From positions 4,893,501 through 4,957,500 of the forward strand of contig JBBBDQ010001153.1 of NCBI GenBank assembly GCA_037127315.1: a DNA stretch of 64,000 bases, written 5' to 3'. The notes beneath the pieces were generated by a model. It was not told where the DNA came from and did not search any database. It saw nothing but the letters and a program-made list of their open reading frames with translations. The position numbers were made by a program, and so were the translations under genes. The stretch is from Ascarosepion bandense. Its lineage: Eukaryota; Mollusca; Cephalopoda; Sepiida; Sepiidae. Numbering within the stretch: position 1 is the first letter of the stretch; each line of letters begins with the position of its first letter. This document shows positions 35,988 through 46,229 of this stretch, piece by piece.

Positions 35988-36515
35988 CAGGGTGATTAAA
36001 AAATAACACCCTATTTTATATATGAGTGGCCAGCCAGGAATTCTGACTTAACACCTTTTTCTTTGGGGTTGGTTAAAGAAGCAAGTCTACTATATCAAAC
36101 CAAGACTTTAAAAGAACTTGATGGGCAAATTCCAGTTGAATTCCTTGCATTCACTTATGCACAAATAAATACCCTTGGAAAAGGTATTAATCTGTCTCTT
36201 CCTTCCAGTTATAGGTTAAATAACAGAACAGATTGAGTTATATAGCCTTGGCTGGTAACCAGTCTATCACGGAAAGCAATGGCAACTTGCTGCAGGATAA
36301 TCTTCTGCCCAGTCAGTCATGTATCTTGCAAGACATGATTGCCTAAGCATGTATCACATATGGCACTTAACTGACTGACCGATGGGCAAATACAAGTATT
36401 TATGCCTTCCATATCACAAGAGTTCTTGGTGAAATCAGTTGATATAATTTCTGGACAGCTAAAGAAACTGGTAAATGAAATTTGGTGCCCATCTGAAATT
36501 TTAAATAAGACCTCA
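35988..36515 (+). mobile_element. Mariner/Tc1-like DNA transposon remnant, host of a SINE
   Basis: The left end is CAGGGTGATTAAAAAATAAC directly after a TA. An open transposase tail starts at 36024 with EWPARNSDLTP, which includes the D of the DDE/D catalytic triad in the 'PRSPDL' block. The frame continues to 36130, is interrupted by a SINE, and continues in the same frame at 36392 with QVFMPSISQEF and GQLKKLVNEI. Most of the transposase upstream of the last block is missing, so this is an internally deleted copy. No right terminal repeat was located. Confidence 0.7.
36131..36380 (+). mobile_element. tRNA-derived SINE, 5'-truncated, with 11-bp target duplication
   Basis: Same family as 21179. 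It lacks the A and B boxes and starts within the body (tccagttgaattcc). The tail is acttaactgactgac. The direct repeat gatgggcaaat lies at 36120-36130 and 36381-36391. The insertion split a transposase frame. Confidence 0.88.
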
Positions 36516-36804
36516 TTCTAAATGCTTTCTTCTTTCTTCTTCTTGTAAAACTTATAGTTTATAAACAAATTATAAATATTTTAAAATGTGGCACTCACAT
36601 CATATCAGTAGAAATAGCTTTGTGCCCATAAGGATAAAAACATGACACTAAACACATGTTAAATTGTAAATTAAATTCATACATTTATAAGTATCTTTTT
36701 TGTTTTCATTGTCCTTCAAACTTTCTCATTGCTCACATGGGTTCTCGGCATCCTTCTGCTATATAGTTAACATTGTAATCAAATGAAAAGATCAAACAAA
36801 ATGT

Positions 36805-38556
36805 CATGAGGAAGATGTTAAATTCATTTTCCAACAGCCCTAATGGACATGACTCATTACTAGATCTCTGCTTTACCTCCACCCCTGACTCTTACAATGT
36901 CAAACAACTCTGTCCTCTCGGAAACTCTGACCATACGATAGTTTCTGTTAGCATCTTCTTCCAATCCCACTCCACCCAAGAACCTCAGACTAGCAGAATA
37001 TCTTACTGCTACCAAAGAGCTGATTAGGACTCGTTCTGCAATTTCCTGTGTAATGTCCCTTGGAGTAAAGTATTTAGCCTTCCACTTGATCTCTGTGGAG
37101 CTGGGTTAAGCCTGGCATAAATGCTTTCATCCCTGCCAGAAAGTTAAGAATTAAATCTCACTCACCCCACCTGATTCTCCTGTGCCTGCTTGGCTGCGAT
37201 TGCCCCCCGAAATCACTTCTTTTGGCTTTACCGGAGTCATTTGTCAGACCATAAGAGGTGCCTTTTTGCATCAGCTCGCAATGAGTGCAAGAAGATACTT
37301 AAAGGAGCTAAGCTGATGTTTGCAGCCAGAATGAAGCAGCGCATAGCATCCCATAAGTTCAGCTCCAAAAACTACCGGAGGCTCTGTGAAAGTGTGCTGA
37401 ACAGCAGCAAACCCTCAATCCTTCCTCTAATCAACGAATTTGTGGTCCTCACCTCTTTAACAGACAAGGCTGAGTGCTTCACCTAGATTCTCCACTAACT
37501 CGACACTGGATTTGTCTGGAGTACCTGTACCAGACTTTCCACCTCAAACTGAGGCCTAACTGACTGACATACATATAACTCCCTTGGTGGTCTCCAAAAT
37601 CATTTCAACACTTGACCCCCATAAATTGGGTGGTGTTGATGAAATACCAATCATTGTCCTGAAGAAATGTGCTCCTGAACTCTCCTCTGTTCTCTTTAAA
37701 TTCTATAATGACTGCCTCTCTTCTTCTTGCTTTCCTGCCAGCCAGAAATCCTCCTCTGTGGTTCCTATATATAAAAATACTGGAGAACCCTCTGACCCTG
37801 CTAATTATCACCCTATCAGCCTCCTACCAATCTTTGGCAAAGTGTTCGAAGCCATTGTCAATGCCAAGGTGGTATAACATCTCACAGCTCACAGACTCTT
37901 CTCTGACTAACAGTATGGCTTCTGCTTCTCCAGGTCTACTGCTGATATGCTCACAACCATCTTTGAGTATATACACCAGGCTCTCGACAAGAACGGTGAA
38001 GCTAGAACTGTTGCCCAAGACATATCTAGAGCATTTGACAGAGTATAGCATACTGGCCTTCTATGCAATCTGCGGGGCGATGGTATAACTAGACAATTGT
38101 TTGATCTAATCCAGTCATTCCTCTCAGATTGCACAATGAAGGTAGTATTGAATGGACATGCCTCCCAATACTATCACACGAATGCAGGTGTCCCTCAAGA
38201 CTCTAGTCTAGATCCTACACTCTTCCTTATCAACATTAACGATCCCCCAATATAATAAGATTCCAAGTAGGTATATACGCTTTACTCTTGCTTTGATCAA
38301 AAATCTGCCAAGGCTGACAAAGCAAACCTCACTGCCGAGTTTGAAAAGGGCCTCCAATCTGTGGTGGACTGTAGTAAGAAATGGCTTGTGAATTTTAATG
38401 CTTCCAAAACGAAGCTGCTATCTATTAACCACCACAGACAATTGCTCTTACCCACTATTAGCATGGATCGGTCTAGTCTCCCTGAAAGTAAAACACTGCG
38501 CCTCCTCAGGTTAACTCTCACAACAGACCTCAAGCAGAATGACTATATCCACAAAA
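36805..38556 (+). mobile_element. Jockey/CR1-like LINE (family C), truncated at both ends
   Basis: The copy starts in the endonuclease (NGHDSLLDLCFTSTPDS, then LGNSDHTIVSVSI, the SDH box), runs through the linker (RNECKKILKGAKLMFAARMK) and enters the reverse transcriptase (PHKLGGVDEIPIIVLKKCAP; NYHPISLLPIFGKVFEAI). Several stops interrupt it. Compared with the 17630 copy, 14 bases covering the YADD Asp pair are missing near 38278, which also shifts the frame. Homology stops at about 38556, within the domain after the palm, where unrelated AT-rich sequence begins. Confidence 0.8.
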
Positions 38557-38913
38557 AACTACCTGATTTCATCCACAACATCCTTGTAGAAAATATAAGT
38601 ATAACATCCTCTTTCATATGTAAAAATGGATTAAAAATAATGAAATCCCAGACCTAGAAAAAAGGAAAAATCAACATTCAGTAACATTAATTAAAAACAC
38701 CATCACAACATTCCTATAACTTCAGACATGTACATAAAAATGACGTATTTAAATAAAAAGTAAAGATTATGCTTGACAATGGTTAAAAGAATATCCAAAA
38801 ATGCTCGACTATGGACAACTTTTGGACAGTTTTATAGACCTTATATCCAGTACAAACTCAAGAAGAATAAAATAAAAAGTTTAATCCCTGTGTCCATGTC
38901 AATGGTCTTTAAT

Positions 38914-38916
<3 letters not shown>

Positions 38917-38956
<40 letters not shown>
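38917..38956. repeat. (CA)n microsatellite
   Basis: About 20 CA units. Confidence 0.95.
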
Positions 38957-38959
<3 letters not shown>

Positions 38960-39451
38960 AGAAGGAGATAGAGTGAGAGTGAAATAAAAGAGAGTAAAGC
39001 ATGTGTAATGTAAATCCATTATTCTTCATTTTGATTAGTTTCTAGTTTTATTTTAATTTTTTATTTGATTTTATCATTTACTCCCTGCTATATAAAGATA
39101 GTTTCAGTAAAGTTGCAATAAAAAGCAGGTAAATAATAAAAATGAAGTAAAATACATGACAAAAATTAATTATAATCTTTGACAATGCGTTAGTTAATAA
39201 AACAGAAGTTGGCCACTCTATTCCTATTTTATTTCACTTGATTTAAATCAACTGATAGACTTTGTTTACTTTTAGAAGTCTTTCATTAAAATGTGTTGTT
39301 AAGAAAAATATTAATACAAGCATAGATATCTGTGTGTATATATATTCATACATATATATATATATATATATATACGAAAAAATCTAAAGTGAGCCACAAC
39401 CTTACGTAAGTGTAAACTTACGGAGTGTAAACTTACGGAGTCTAGTTAGTT

Positions 39452-39472
39452 ATTATTATTATTATTATTATT

Positions 39473-39520
<48 letters not shown>
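39452..39520. repeat. (ATT)n(TA)n microsatellite
   Basis: ATT units, then about 20 TA units, ending 56 bp before the 39577 exon. Confidence 0.95.
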
Positions 39521-39525
<5 letters not shown>

Positions 39526-39576
39526 TTTACAAACATTAACAAACAATATTGACAATATAAATTGATTTTTTTGCAG

Positions 39577-39707
39577 GTGTGAAAAAATAAGATCTGTACC
39601 TGACAATTGCCAGCTGGTAAATGATCCAAATGATGATTGCTGTGAAAAATTACTCTGTACTGATGTCAGTGCAAGACCAAAAATCCAGACAACCCCATCA
39701 ACTGTAG
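39577..39707 (+). CDS. VWC gene exon: second half of a VWC domain, short linker
   Basis: The acceptor is attgatttttttgcag and the donor gtaagc. The exon has 131 nt, entering phase 2 and leaving phase 1. It encodes a Cys, VPDNCQLVNDPNDDCC and a CC-x4-C ending in LLC, then a short Thr/Pro-rich linker (IQTTPSTV). It is shorter than its 164-167 nt sisters only because its linker is shorter; the domain part aligns without gaps. Compound ATT and TA microsatellites occupy the 60-120 bp upstream of the acceptor. Confidence 0.9.
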
Positions 39708-40470
39708 GTAAGCAATATTTACATCATTTAAATTACAAGTTCTGCTTGGAAAACATTTAGCCATTTTACTATCTTTAGAACCAGCTGCCCAGCCTTGGAA
39801 TAGTATGGCAACTTATCAAAAATTGCACTGCCATGAATGTATGAATAGATAATGGCTTGTAGAGTTACTCATTTGGCTGTGACAACTGAGTGACCTGTAA
39901 GGATTGAATAATAAATACAAAATAAAATAAAATAAAAACACAAAATAAAATAAAATAAACACTAAAAAGTCTAATTATCTTGCAGGAGGCCTTTGACAAA
40001 AAGAATGATCTGCAGATGCACAAAAATGAGGGGCTTCTTGGTGCCTAAAAGAAACAAAGAGAATCTTTTTTTTTAGCTGGGACTCTTGACTGCACAAGTG
40101 GTACCTTTTGCTTGGGAAGACATTTCCCTTCAAAAGATAGTTGCAACCCAGTAAATAGTCAAATCTTAAAAGTATTTCTAGTGTTACCATCTCCTTCTTT
40201 CTTTTATATATTTTATTTCAGTTTACATGAGCAACAAGTAAAATTCCACACAAATTGGGGCTTTAAATGAAAGAACCAAAGCTAACAATTGGAATACACT
40301 ATTTACATTGTTTGAACTTTTGAAGGGTGTCCAAAGCTGTTTGCTTGATACAAGCAATGAGGTCTAAGTATGGTATCTGCAAGATGGTTGTGACAAAGTT
40401 GAGACCCTTGTTCAGCACTGATTTTCAGAGCACTCACTCAGCTGATGTTGACTGATGTTGACAACTGCCT
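39708..40470. other. Intron sequence, largely unassigned
   Basis: Contains AAAAT-rich simple sequence near 39905-39960. Near 40299 the string actatttacattgttt matches the terminus of the FB1 inverted-repeat family but is not followed by the rest of the arm. Confidence 0.45.
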
Positions 40471-40479
40471 TCACATTGG

Positions 40480-40940
40480 GGTGATGGACCGCATGTGTCA
40501 CCTTCAGATCTTTTAATCTATTTAGTTTCTGTACTTAATGCACCTTGACTGCACTGATAAGAAAGTCACCATCATGTGTTCAAAATTCTGCCCACTTCAT
40601 GGAACTTATCAAAGATGCTCTCATCCAATGCAACCAGATGGTGAGGATGGATGTGGTGAGATATCGGTAGTTAGGAACAGACTGATCTGAGACTCATTCC
40701 TAGGAAAACGTACCAGAATTCCACTAGATAACCTGATGGAGATGCTGACTTTCTGCATATAAACAACACACTTAGGATTACAATCAGATATATATGGGCA
40801 GGATGAAGGCATAGCAATGGGCTTGCTATTATCACCATCACTGGCTAACATATATCTGGAATACTTTGAAGAGCTGGCATTAGAATCCTTTATTGGAAAT
40901 GAGAAAAGGGGCATGTATGCCAACTGAATTCAATCACAAA
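40480..40940 (+). mobile_element. Penelope-like reverse transcriptase fragment
   Basis: The frame at about 40788-40926 reads QDEGIAMGLLLSPSLANIYL, then EYFEELALESF. The Q..G.AMG..LSP.LAN.Y...FE pattern is the palm block B of Penelope-like reverse transcriptases. The preceding 150 bases contain scattered pieces of the fingers with stops. No endonuclease sequence follows directly, so the fragment is isolated. Confidence 0.6.
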
Positions 40941-41633
40941 TTGACTATCTACAGGTGAAATTTAGTATATTTCTCTTTGTATAGTTTTCTATTTGTTCCA
41001 TGTCTGTAAAAGATAAATAAAGTATCTTAAATGTTACTCTTCATTGTCTAAGTAGTTTATGTTTTTTTGCCAGATTTTATGTTATTCTTTTTATTTTATA
41101 GTCACTCACTTAAATATTCTTTGACCACCAATACTCAATGTCATCTCACTTCTGAAAGTATATAATTTTTAGTTATCTGAAAATGTTATCACTAAGCTCA
41201 CTTATTATTATTAAATATTAATGAATCATCATTGATATGCTATTATGGCTGACAGAAGTTAAACAAACAAGTTAAAGGTTTTTCCTACTTATTACCCATG
41301 AAATCATTTTGTAAATAGCTTAACTAGTTCATATATTTGGGGCTATCTTCCTTTGATAGACATTGTCTATCAGTTTAGACTTAATTAAAAATTACTTGGA
41401 AACCAATTATCAATTGAATAAAAAAAAATCTTCATTCTGAAAAGTAAACTATTTTAATAGCATTGTACTAATAAAAGTTGCACTATAATGTGGTATTTTT
41501 GTAGTGTTCTGGTTATAAACTCACAGAAATCAGATCGTTATTAGATATATTGACTTCCATAAATTTATTGAATAATATTTGTTTTTAATGAATATTCATG
41601 ATACATATATAAATATGTATGGACACATATGTT

Positions 41634-41636
<3 letters not shown>
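40941..41636. other. AT-rich intron sequence
   Basis: Nothing recognised. Confidence 0.5.
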
Positions 41637-41695
<59 letters not shown>

Positions 41696-41696
41696 T
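41637..41696. repeat. (GT)n microsatellite
   Basis: About 26 GT units with TTTG interruptions at the edges. Confidence 0.96.
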
Positions 41697-41879
41697 GTAT
41701 TATGTATTTGAACAGCAATCCCTGTTTTATACATGTTTCATCAAAGATGACTGACAAGGTACAGAAATTGAGGTTTTTATTTAATTTTTCTTGTGTTCAT
41801 ACAAGTGTTCTTTTAAAACTGTACAAAAGTTCTGTATATCTAAGCACTTTAAGCTATTCTTTTAGCCATTATGCAGAGA

Positions 41880-42600
41880 CAATTTTTATTTTTTATTTTT
41901 AACTGAATGTCTGGGTTTTGTTTTATGTATATGTCTGAAGTTATAGAAATGTTTAATTTTTCAAATACAATCAGTACATTGTGGTCATGTTTGTAGTTAA
42001 TTTTATTGAGTGCTGTCTTCTCCTTTTTTATTATTAGGACTTCAATAATTTTTAATCTTTGTACATGTGAATGAGGCTATTATATTTTTTACTAGGAAGT
42101 TTTGGATGGAGTTTAATGGTTTTTTTGTACTGAAATAAGTTCTAATTGAGCTATGGTTGGATAGGTCATCTAATTATGCATGAAGTAATATGACCAATAT
42201 AATCATTTTTGAGTTTGGTTTAATCAGGAACACAATTTCTTAAGGGGCATTTGAACTTGTAAATAATGTTGGTTCTTTGTAGTTTTGATTTTGCAGGTGT
42301 GTTGTTATTTCTTTTATAAGATAAGCAGTTTTAAATTTTTGTAATAAATGCTTTAATTTTCTGTTCAGTTTGACTAGAGTTGTGTATTTCTTTGATATTT
42401 CTAAGAGAAAATTCATTTTGATTATAGTTGACATATATTTGGCTTTTGTAGATGTTAATGTTATTGTTTTTTATCTGTATATTCAGTATCACTGTTAGTT
42501 ACTTTAGAAAGAAAGAGTTTCATCTGGTGGTTGATGAGCTAGTTAGGAAAACCATTGTTAGCTAATGACCGTTTTGCCTTATTGAATTATTTCAAGAAAA
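41880..42600 (-). mobile_element. Penelope-like element, decayed GIY-YIG endonuclease
   Basis: On the minus strand, around 42260-42180, a CPL..CVPD...KLKNDYIGH sequence appears, then at about 42045-41990 RLKIIEVLIIKKEKTALNK. Cys-Pro-Leu plus Tyr-Ile-Gly, followed by a 'R..I.EAL.I....P..N' block, fits the endonuclease tail of GIY-YIG Penelope-like elements. Stops interrupt it. Upstream on the same strand, 42240-42434 is an open basic frame (LVKLNRKLKHLLQKFKTAYL). Confidence 0.5.
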
Positions 42601-42639
42601 GAGGGTCAGAGAATGAGAGTCTATATATTCATGATGCAA

Positions 42640-43550
42640 TAGGTATATATATTCACTAGCTGTATAGTCTGGTGTTGCTTAGGGTTTTTAGTAATTATGT
42701 TGAAATGGTAAGGTCAAGTTCTTATTCAAAGAGCTTCAGTATGATGTTGCTGTGATGCATAAGTTAAAAAATACAAAGTAAGTATTTGTTTTTGTTGTAT
42801 TTGTGAAACAGGATTCAGGCTTGGTCAATTTTGCTAATTTTTGTGGGCATTACAGGAGCCTGTAATATGATACGATGACTTTGTGACACAGAAGTGGATG
42901 CATTCTCTGTGAAATGTTGGAGGGGTTGGCACCTTGTAGAAAATGTGAAATTGTTATGGCATATGATAAGACAGAAGCTACAAAAAAGACCCAATTTTTG
43001 TTGGAATACAACTAAGAGTTTCAGAGAAATAAATGATCGCAAAAAAGCAAAATTCCCCATTACTTTTTGCCACACACTGTGTCAATTGAAATTTTTGTTT
43101 GCATGTCAAAGCATCAGACTTTGATCTACCAGGGACGTGATTTTGATTGAATTTGAGTGAAGTATCATGGAGAAATGCATACAAGTGCGCCAAAGATCAC
43201 CTGAAATTATGTTTGTTGTTGATTTTTGACAAACCCTATACATTGATTCAAAAGATTCTTGTGTATATCAAAGGTTTGGACCTTGATGTACAAGTTACCT
43301 GATTTTGCATGAGGTATCTCAGAGGAGAAGAGTTCATAAATACTAAGCATTTTGGTGATTTCTGCCATACCCTGTTAATTGATCTGAAAAATTTTGGTGT
43401 ATATCAAAGGTTCATGTCATGATCAACAAGTTAGAAAATTTTGGTTGAAATTGGAACAAGGACTTTTGGAGGAGTAGGGTTTGTTAGAATGGATACACAC
43501 AAACAGACAGACATATCCATTTATATATATATATATATATATATATAGAT
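42640..43550. other. Unassigned block ending in a CAGACAGACA and TA array
   Basis: Opposing open frames at 42815-43193 show no family motif. Repeated sentence-like segments (ttgtgtatatcaaaggtt; ttggtgtatatcaaaggtt) at about 43258 and 43392 indicate an internal duplication. The end, acacacaaacagacagacat then (TA)n, resembles the start of the element at 61535-62017, so this may be a non-autonomous DNA element. Confidence 0.35.
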
Positions 43551-43559
43551 CACTGCTAT

Positions 43560-43890
43560 TGCATAGTATAATGTTTCCTTGGTATTGCTTGCATAGCTTT
43601 TTGGTAATTGTCAGTGACTAATTTGGTTTGCATTAAAGGTGAGGTGAGGTTTTACTATGAGGTTTTACTATGCTTCCTTATATTTGGGTTTGAACAAGGT
43701 GTTTTTTAGGATCTCATTTTGGGTATTGAATTTGTTATCTAAATGTTAGATGTCACTTTTAGCTGTTTTTATTTGTCACAAGACAAAATTATTTTTCTGA
43801 ATGTTTTAGTGTTACTTTCCTTGTTGACTGCTGGTTTATGTAATTCAATAATTGTGTATTTGGGCAGCAAGTGTTTTCTTTTCTAGCTAG
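43560..43890 (-). mobile_element. Possible Penelope-like N-terminal region
   Basis: A minus-strand reading contains FDTQNEIL and KNTLFKPKYKE-like pieces among stops. Placement between hammerhead motifs and the GIY-YIG fragment at 41880-42600 suggests part of the same element. Weak evidence. Confidence 0.25.
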
Positions 43891-43900
43891 AAGCAATGTC

Positions 43901-43954
43901 TAGTCATACTGATGAGCTGTGATACAGTGAAACATGACTGTCTGAAGATGACTA
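43901..43954 (+). ncRNA. Hammerhead ribozyme-like fold (best core match)
   Basis: The core CUGAUGA is at 43909-43915. Helix II is GCUGU/ACAGU (43916-43920 with 43924-43928) with a GAU loop, then GAA at 43929-43931. The minimal helix III is AC/GU (43932-43933 with 43940-43941), and the cleavage triplet GUC ends at 43942. Helix I starts with A43908-U43943, then has a GAAG internal loop on one side, then seven perfect pairs (43901-43907 with 43948-43954). All conserved core positions are present. The very short helix III is typical of hammerheads in Penelope-like and related retroelements. Activity is not shown. Confidence 0.65.
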
Positions 43955-43967
43955 TCTATCTCTCTCT

Positions 43968-43968
43968 C

Positions 43969-44001
<33 letters not shown>

Positions 44002-44040
44002 GTGTGTGTGTATATTTATATATATATATATATATATATA
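43968..44040. repeat. (TA)n/(GT)n microsatellite
   Basis: TA arrays interrupted by a short GT block, between the hammerhead motif and the palindrome. Confidence 0.9.
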
Positions 44041-44264
44041 AGAAAAATTAAGACAGACATATTATTTCATGGTGAATCGGAAGTATGGGCCTATTTCAGG
44101 CAAACCATCTTCAGCTTCCATCTTTATTTAACAAAGGATTTTGCATGAACTAAAAATCGTGTAAAATTGTTTGTTAAATAAAGACGGAAGCTGACAATGG
44201 TTCGCCTTAAATAGGCCTATACTTCCGATTCACCATGAAATAACGTGTCTGTCTTAATTTTTCT
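44041..44264. repeat. Palindromic inverted repeat, ~95-bp arms
   Basis: The left arm (44041-44135) starts agaaaaattaagacagacat; the right arm (about 44170-44264) is its reverse complement with about ten differences, ending in the reverse complement of that start. A ~34-bp spacer separates them. A single arm of the same sequence recurs at about 45373-45460. The arms include CUGA-n-GA plus UGAAA-like strings, weakly similar to a hammerhead core. Confidence 0.85.
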
Positions 44265-44382
44265 TATATTTGCTCTATATGTATTTATATGCATATATGT
44301 TTAGAGTTCTCTTAAAGAGTTATCCTACCACTGTATGTACAGGATACTTCTTTGGATTCTTCTATGCCCACACTGCATGCTG

Positions 44383-44404
44383 ATATATATATATATATAT
44401 ATAT
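44383..44404. repeat. (TA)n microsatellite
   Basis: About 11 TA units adjoining the second hammerhead-like motif. Confidence 0.9.
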
Positions 44405-44411
44405 TAGTCAT

Positions 44412-44455
44412 CCACATACAAGCCTGTTTTGCTGTATCACAGCTCATCAGTGTGG
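44412..44455 (-). ncRNA. Hammerhead-like motif with a mutated core, inverted relative to 43901
   Basis: On the minus strand: helix I CCACA/UGUGG (44455-44451 with 44416-44412), CUGAUGA (44450-44444), helix II GCUGU/ACAGC with a GAU loop (44443-44431), then AAAAC where GAAAC is expected (44430-44426). The G12 position is therefore A. A possible helix III AC/GU and GUA triplet follow. The G-to-A change should abolish catalysis. It and the 43901 motif are related copies in opposite orientation. Confidence 0.6.
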
Positions 44456-44499
44456 CTCGATGCATCCACTTGCTTCTGGCCAGGATTGAAACTTGACCG

Positions 44500-45370
44500 A
44501 TTTGGTGTCAGTCGGAGTCGCTACTCCCTAAGTCATCGACGCATGGAATCAGAGAAGGGAAATTTTAACGTGTTGTATATAAGTAGTGTATACATACGCC
44601 AGTCACCGAGAGAACTCAATTCATTTCTGAAGAGTCATGCATATAGAAGAAGTGGAAACTGTTTTCAAAATTTTCTTCTCCAGAGAGCTCAATCATAATG
44701 AGAGCATATATATATATATATATATGTATAAATTAATAAATATACATATTGTCCTACATTTTAGGCACAACTTGGAGTTTCATGCATTATGCAGTCATCA
44801 AGTGCATATTATGAACTGAGCTGTTCTCGATTTGAATTAGTTGTTAGTGTTCCTTGCCTAAATGTTGGTATAGATAGTAAATCAGATGTGCAAATAATTT
44901 TTTTATCAAATTAAGTTTTGTTAATACTGAAACCTAAAAATGGAATATGATATTAAAATCATGCTAGGAAAAATAAAAATGAAGAAATTTATAATTCAAG
45001 GTCTGTTATTATTAAACCCATGGTGTAAGGGATGCAACTAGTTTGTTTACATTTACATTTTAAAAGATATAATAAAACTTATTTTAAAAATTAGTATAAA
45101 AGACTAGGGATAATGAATATATACAAATTTATGGACATACATATGCATGAATTCACAGACATGTACAAACTTATGGGCTAACAGATTTTAAATTTGAATT
45201 ATATTTTGTTATTGCTACACTATTTATAAATAATAAATGGGACATGTTAACGTAAAATTTAGTTAGGCTTAAACAAAAACTAAAGAAGGCAACAGGCCAC
45301 AGAAATCGTGGGAATGGAAAAAACCTTCTTACCTATATATATGTATATATATTCATGTAAACTCATTTGT
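44500..45370. other. Intron sequence, mostly unassigned
   Basis: Contains a (TA)n array at 44706-44725. The plus-strand frame at 44429-44698 runs over the inverted hammerhead motif and is not a gene. Nothing else recognised. Confidence 0.5.
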
Positions 45371-45372
45371 AC

Positions 45373-45460
45373 AATAAAGAAGGAAGCTGATGATGGTTCA
45401 CCTGAAATAGGCCTATACTTTACCATGAAATAATGTGTCTGCCTTAATTTTTCTTATATG
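45373..45460 (+). repeat. Solo arm of the 44041-44264 palindrome
   Basis: Matches the right arm (aaggaagctgatgatggttc ... tgccttaatttttcttatat) with a short internal deletion. It ends about 30 bp before the VWC exon at 45490. Confidence 0.8.
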
Positions 45461-45489
45461 TATATATAAATATATATCTTTCATTGTAG

Positions 45490-45604
45490 GCAGTTGTTAC
45501 TACAAAGGACAAATGTACAAACAAGGTGAAAGTTGGTATGATGAATGCAGTCTGCAGTGTTTCTGTGAGGATGCACAGATTGGATATTACCGTTGTACAG
45601 ACAG
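45490..45604 (+). CDS. VWC gene exon: first half of a VWC domain
   Basis: The acceptor is ttcattgtag and the donor gtatga; 115 nt, identical in length to the other first-half exons. The peptide starts Gly-Ser-Cys-Tyr-Tyr-Lys-Gly and contains SWYDECSLQCFC and GYYRC, giving five cysteines. The usual Asp-Gly-Cys is Asp-Glu-Cys here. One arm of a palindromic repeat ends about 30 bp before the exon, so the acceptor region lies right beside mobile DNA. Reading through the donor gives a longer open frame, but phase and length agreement with the sister exons support the 45604 boundary. Confidence 0.9.
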
Positions 45605-46229
45605 GTATGAATTATAATTTCTCTGAAAATAACCAAAGAATAATCAAATTTTATCTTCAAAATATTCAAAATATCAAAGAAATTTTCAAAGAGCATTTAA
45701 ATTTTGATATTACAATTTGTACCATTGATGTAACTGCAAGATGCAGGTCATATGACAAGGTTAGAGGACTGTTGACTTTCAAAGCTCCTCTTGTTCTTGG
45801 AACTAGTCACTGATTTATTGGAGAAGTTGCCTGAAGTAATACATGAGCTTTTTAAAAACAGGCCTTCTTCTCTTGTGGATTAAATAATTAAAAGGAAAAG
45901 AAATGATAGAGTAATTGGTGAATTAAGCTGCAGAAAAGGAACAGAATAAATCAAGCAATGATGAAGACTTCTGGCTGCCAATTCCTCTACTGCAATATGA
46001 AAGCATTTTTATCTTAGACATGTCTTACTAACTATGTAAGAACACAGGATAGATATGGAAAACCCATCTGCTTAAATATTCATTTGTGAACCAAATCCTT
46101 GAGAATTATGGTAAGACTATGCATTAAATATTTTATAAATATTTTTTATTATTTCACATTTTAATATAGACTGTGACATTTTGTAAAATTTATCAAATAA
46201 TCATTGATTTTTCCTTCTTTATGTGCCTT
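45605..46229. other. Intron sequence, nothing recognised
   Basis: AT-rich; the plus-strand frame overrunning the 45604 donor is intronic read-through. Confidence 0.5.

Larger units (their letters stand above)
38557..39576. other. Intron sequence with microsatellites
   Basis: Contains (CA)20 at 38917-38956, TA arrays at 39355-39375 and 39478-39520, ATT units at 39452-39476, and a 16-bp direct duplication (gtgtaaacttacggag) at about 39409-39440. No coding signal until the 39577 acceptor. Confidence 0.6.

Noticed and set aside
40621..40923. 100-residue antisense frame
   Set aside because: It is the shadow of the plus-strand Penelope-like reverse transcriptase block at 40788-40926.
42815..43193. 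Overlapping open frames on both strands
   Set aside because: No family motif on either strand, and the block contains internal near-repeats; treated as unassigned, possibly mobile DNA.
44637..44819. Short plus-strand frame after the inverted hammerhead motif
   Set aside because: It reads through a TA array and has no recognisable domain.
45435..45617. An open frame starting with Met at 45435 that includes the VWC exon
   Set aside because: The upstream residues come from repeat and TA-rich intron sequence; the tag acceptor at 45489 and the fixed 115-nt exon length show the exon starts at 45490.
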